This document shows positions 14,415-16,550 of a stretch of 16,550 bases of DNA, in pieces. Positions within the stretch are counted from its first letter, which is position 1. Each line of letters opens with the position of its first letter. The translations under genes were made by a program, and so were the position numbers. The notes beneath the pieces were generated by a model, which did no database searches, had not been told where the DNA came from, and worked only from the letters and a program-made list of their open reading frames with translations. The stretch is from Acidimicrobiia bacterium (GTDB lineage: Bacteria; Actinomycetota; Acidimicrobiia; Spongiisociales; ZC4RG35), in NCBI GenBank assembly GCA_029865445.1, contig JAOUGY010000052.1:1-16550 (forward strand). The letters run 5' to 3'.

Positions 14415-14524
14415 CAGTCGGTCTTCCTGGCTGCTACGCAGTGGCCGTTCAGGTCACGACAGGAAATCCACACAGGTTCGACACGGGTCGATGCCGGGTT
14501 GTGGGGTACGTACGAATCGTCGTA
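14412..14524 (+). promoter_or_regulatory. Long groES 5' leader with potential hairpins
   Basis: The leader from about 14390 to the groES start is near 145 bases. TAGCAGTC (14412-14419) can pair with GGCTGCTA (14429-14436), and this stem shares bases with the right CIRCE arm. A second imperfect stem (14507-14514 with 14517-14524) abuts the AGGAGGA ribosome-binding site at 14524-14530. A role in mRNA stability or temperature response is inference only. Confidence 0.35.
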
Positions 14525-14535
14525 GGAGGAGCTAG

Positions 14536-14826
14536 ATGAAGCTTCAGCCGCTCGGTGATCGGGTTGTTGTGAAGCCCGACGAGGATCAGGACATGCGGAC
14601 TCCGTCCGGTCTGGTGATCCCGGACACCGCCAAGGAGAAGCCCCAGATGGGCACCGTGATCGCTGTTGGGCCGGGTGCCCTCGACGATGACGGCGACAGG
14701 ATGCCCATGGATGTCAACGAGGGCGACAAAGTCCTCTATTCGAAATTCGCAGGGACCGAGGTGAAGCTGGAGGGCAATGAGTACCTCGTGCTCTCGGCCC
14801 GTGACCTGCTCGCCACCATCGGCTGA
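14536..14826 (+). CDS. groES: Co-chaperonin GroES (Hsp10)
   Basis: GroES forms the heptameric lid on GroEL and encloses folding substrates in the cytosol. The 96-residue product is normal length, beginning KLQPLGDRVVVKP. The mobile loop with its GroEL-contact tripeptide is seen in RTPSGLVIPDTAKEKP, and the roof region in AVGPGALDDDGDRMPMDV. The ATG at 14536 is preceded by a strong AGGAGGA (14524-14530). groEL follows after 17 bases as one operon, controlled by the CIRCE element upstream. Confidence 0.98.
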   Translation: MKLQPLGDRVVVKPDEDQDMRTPSGLVIPDTAKEKPQMGTVIAVGPGALDDDGDRMPMDVNEGDKVLYSKFAGTEVKLEGNEYLVLSARDLLATIG

Positions 14827-14843
14827 GACGGAGGTAACGATCA

Positions 14844-16481
14844 ATGGCAGCGAAGGATCTTCGCTTCAACGAGGAGGCCCGCCGCGGTCTCCAGGCGGGT
14901 GTCGACAAACTCGCCGACACCGTGAAGGTGACGCTCGGCCCGAAAGGCCGCAACGTCGTGTTGGAGAAGAAGTGGGGTGCACCCACGATCACCAACGACG
15001 GCGTGACCATCGCCAAGGAAATCGAGCTGGACGACCCATGGGAGAACATGGGTGCCAAGCTCGCCTACGAGGTCGCCAACAAGACGAACGACGTGGCCGG
15101 CGACGGCACCACGACCGCCACCGTCCTCGCCCAGGCAATGGTGCGTGAGGGCCTTCGTCAGGTGGCCGCAGGCGCCAACCCGATGGACCTCAAGCGGGGC
15201 ATCGAGTCGGCCGTCGAAGCCGTTTCGAAGGCCATCAGCGAGCTGGCCCGCGACATCGCCACCGGTGCCGAGATCGCCCATGTGGCCTCCATCTCGGCCA
15301 ACAACGACAACACCATCGGCAAGGTGATCGCCGAGGCCTTCGACAAGGTCGGCAAGGACGGCGTCATCACGGTGGAAGAGGGTCAGACCTTCGGGCTCGA
15401 GCTCGAGTTCACCGAAGGAATGCAGTTCGACAAGGGCTACATCTCCCCCTACTTCATCACCGATCCCGACCGTCAGGAAGCGGTGCTCGAGGACCCCTAC
15501 ATTCTCATCGCCAATCAGAAGATCACCTCGGTGAACGATCTCCTTCCCGTTCTCGAGAAGGTCATGCAGACCGGCAAGGGTGTTCTCGTGCTAGCCGAGG
15601 ATGTCGAGGGCGAGGCCCTTGCCACCCTCGTGGTGAACAAGATCCGGGGCACCTTCAGCTCGGCGGCCGTCAAGGCCCCCGGCTTCGGCGAGCGTCGCAA
15701 GGCAATGCTCCAGGACATCGCCATCCTCACTGGTGGCACCGTGATCTCCGAAGAGGTCGGTCTGAAGCTCGAGAGCGTCACCGTCGACATGCTGGGCCGG
15801 GCCCGCAAGGTCGTGATCTCCAAGGACGACACGACCGTCGTGGATGGCTCCGGCACCGAGGCGGACGTGAAGGCTCGTATCAAGCAGATCGAGCGCGAAA
15901 TCGAGAACACCGACTCGGACTGGGATCGTGAGAAGCTCCAGGAGCGTCTCGCCAAGCTCTCCGGCGGTGTGGTGGTCATCAAGGCCGGCGCTGCCACCGA
16001 GGTGGAGCTCAAGGAGAAGAAGCACCGCATCGAGGATGCCGTTTCGGCCACTCGTGCAGCCGTCGAAGAGGGCATCGTCCCCGGCGGTGGTGTCGCTCTG
16101 CTCCGCGCCCAGGACGCTATCGACAAGATCCGTGGTGGATCCGATGACGAGAAGACGGGTCGTCAGATCGTCAAGCGTGCCATCGAGGAGCCGCTTCGTC
16201 AGATCGCGGTGAATGCCGGCGCCGAAGGCGGTGTCGTCGTCGAGCACGTACGCAACGCCGAAGGCTCGAGCGGCTTCAACGCCGCCACCGGCAAGTTCGA
16301 GGACCTCATGGCAGTGGGCGTCATCGACCCGGCGAAGGTGACTCGCTCGACGCTGCAGAACGCGGCTTCGATCGCCGCCTTGCTGCTCACCACGGAAGCT
16401 CTCGTGGCCGAGCGGAAGGAAGACGCACCGGCCGGCGGTGCTGGTCACGACCACGGCGGCGGGGGCGGCATGGACTTCTGA
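14844..16481 (+). CDS. groEL: Chaperonin GroEL (Hsp60)
   Basis: GroEL is the double-ring ATP-dependent chaperonin. The 545 residues are full length. The nucleotide-binding segments TLGPKGRNVVLE, NDGVTIAKEIEL and NDVAGDGTTTATVLAQAMV are present, with the catalytic Asp in GDGTTT, and GGGVALL marks the C-terminal equatorial domain. The apical domain includes EGMQFDKGYISPYF. The C-terminal tail GGAGHDHGGGGGMDF mixes a short His motif with the Gly/Met tail of canonical GroEL. In many actinobacteria the groES-linked copy has a long His-rich tail and a second copy elsewhere carries the GGM tail, so this copy may be the housekeeping or only one. GGAGG lies shortly before the ATG. Confidence 0.98.
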   Translation: MAAKDLRFNEEARRGLQAGVDKLADTVKVTLGPKGRNVVLEKKWGAPTITNDGVTIAKEIELDDPWENMGAKLAYEVANKTNDVAGDGTTTATVLAQAMVREGLRQVAAGANPMDLKRGIESAVEAVSKAISELARDIATGAEIAHVASISANNDNTIGKVIAEAFDKVGKDGVITVEEGQTFGLELEFTEGMQFDKGYISPYFITDPDRQEAVLEDPYILIANQKITSVNDLLPVLEKVMQTGKGVLVLAEDVEGEALATLVVNKIRGTFSSAAVKAPGFGERRKAMLQDIAILTGGTVISEEVGLKLESVTVDMLGRARKVVISKDDTTVVDGSGTEADVKARIKQIEREIENTDSDWDREKLQERLAKLSGGVVVIKAGAATEVELKEKKHRIEDAVSATRAAVEEGIVPGGGVALLRAQDAIDKIRGGSDDEKTGRQIVKRAIEEPLRQIAVNAGAEGGVVVEHVRNAEGSSGFNAATGKFEDLMAVGVIDPAKVTRSTLQNAASIAALLLTTEALVAERKEDAPAGGAGHDHGGGGGMDF

Positions 16482-16505
16482 TCGAGTCATCGGTCAGATC
16501 GTTCG

Positions 16506-16548
16506 AGTGGGGCTCCGGGCAACCGGAGCCCCACTTTGTTGTTGTTTT
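16506..16548 (+). terminator. Rho-independent terminator of groES-groEL
   Basis: A 13-bp perfect stem (16506-16518 with 16523-16535, core GTGGGGCTCCGG / CCGGAGCCCCAC) with a GCAA tetraloop is followed by TTTGTTGTTGTTTT. It starts 25 bases after the groEL stop. This is the clearest intrinsic terminator in the window. Confidence 0.93.
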
Positions 16549-16550
16549 CG

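Noticed and set aside
15591..16490. 299-residue minus-strand frame antisense to groEL
   Set aside because: Shadow frame of a highly expressed, codon-biased gene; no motif and no promoter.
1..16550. Mobile elements, CRISPR arrays, tRNA or rRNA genes
   Set aside because: No transposase or integrase motifs, no regularly spaced repeats, and no cloverleaf or rRNA sequence was seen on reading; the content is core housekeeping genes throughout.

Overview
The window is GC-rich, gene-dense bacterial DNA. Its gene order (rplM-rpsI-glmM-glmS-acpS-nnr-alr-tsaE-tsaB-rimI-tsaD-groES-groEL), its GTG/TTG starts, its leaderless-looking promoters and its HrcA-type CIRCE element all point to an actinobacterium. 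A deep lineage such as Acidimicrobiia is my best guess, but that rank is inference. No mobile element, CRISPR array, tRNA or rRNA was seen, so this is core chromosome.

Layout. Positions 1-704 (minus strand) hold the N-terminal part of uppP, undecaprenyl-pyrophosphate phosphatase, cut by the window edge. All other genes are on the plus strand. A HAD-family hydrolase (754-1410) is divergent from uppP and is followed by an LCP (LytR-CpsA-Psr) wall-polymer ligase (1455-2714). A clear sigma-70-type promoter and a structured leader precede rplM-rpsI (2828-3678), followed closely by glmM (3691-5028) and then glmS (5319-7148). The 290 bases between glmM and glmS contain a full glmS self-cleaving ribozyme (5101-5234). 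Next come acpS (7174-7548), a strong stem-loop, and a tightly overlapped cluster: nnr (NAD(P)HX repair), alr (alanine racemase), a P1/S58-family Ntn-hydrolase, tsaE, tsaB, rimI, tsaD and a five-TM membrane protein of unknown function. The window closes with groES-groEL behind a CIRCE operator, and a textbook terminator.

How it works together. UppP, LCP, GlmM, GlmS and Alr supply or consume intermediates of the cell envelope: lipid carrier, wall polymer attachment, UDP-GlcNAc precursors and D-alanine. RplM/RpsI and TsaB/D/E/RimI serve translation (ribosome assembly and tRNA t6A modification). GroES/EL provides folding capacity under HrcA control. GlmS output is predicted to be limited by its product, glucosamine-6-phosphate, through ribozyme cleavage of the glmS mRNA.

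Most notable point: the glmS ribozyme is best known from Firmicutes. Here all its helices are preserved by compensatory changes in what looks like an actinobacterial glmM-glmS locus. Other points worth a look are a recurring TANNNT-N6-start codon arrangement (leaderless promoters), a three-half-site CIRCE region with a tandem repeat supplying the -35 box, and two hairpins in the rplM leader.
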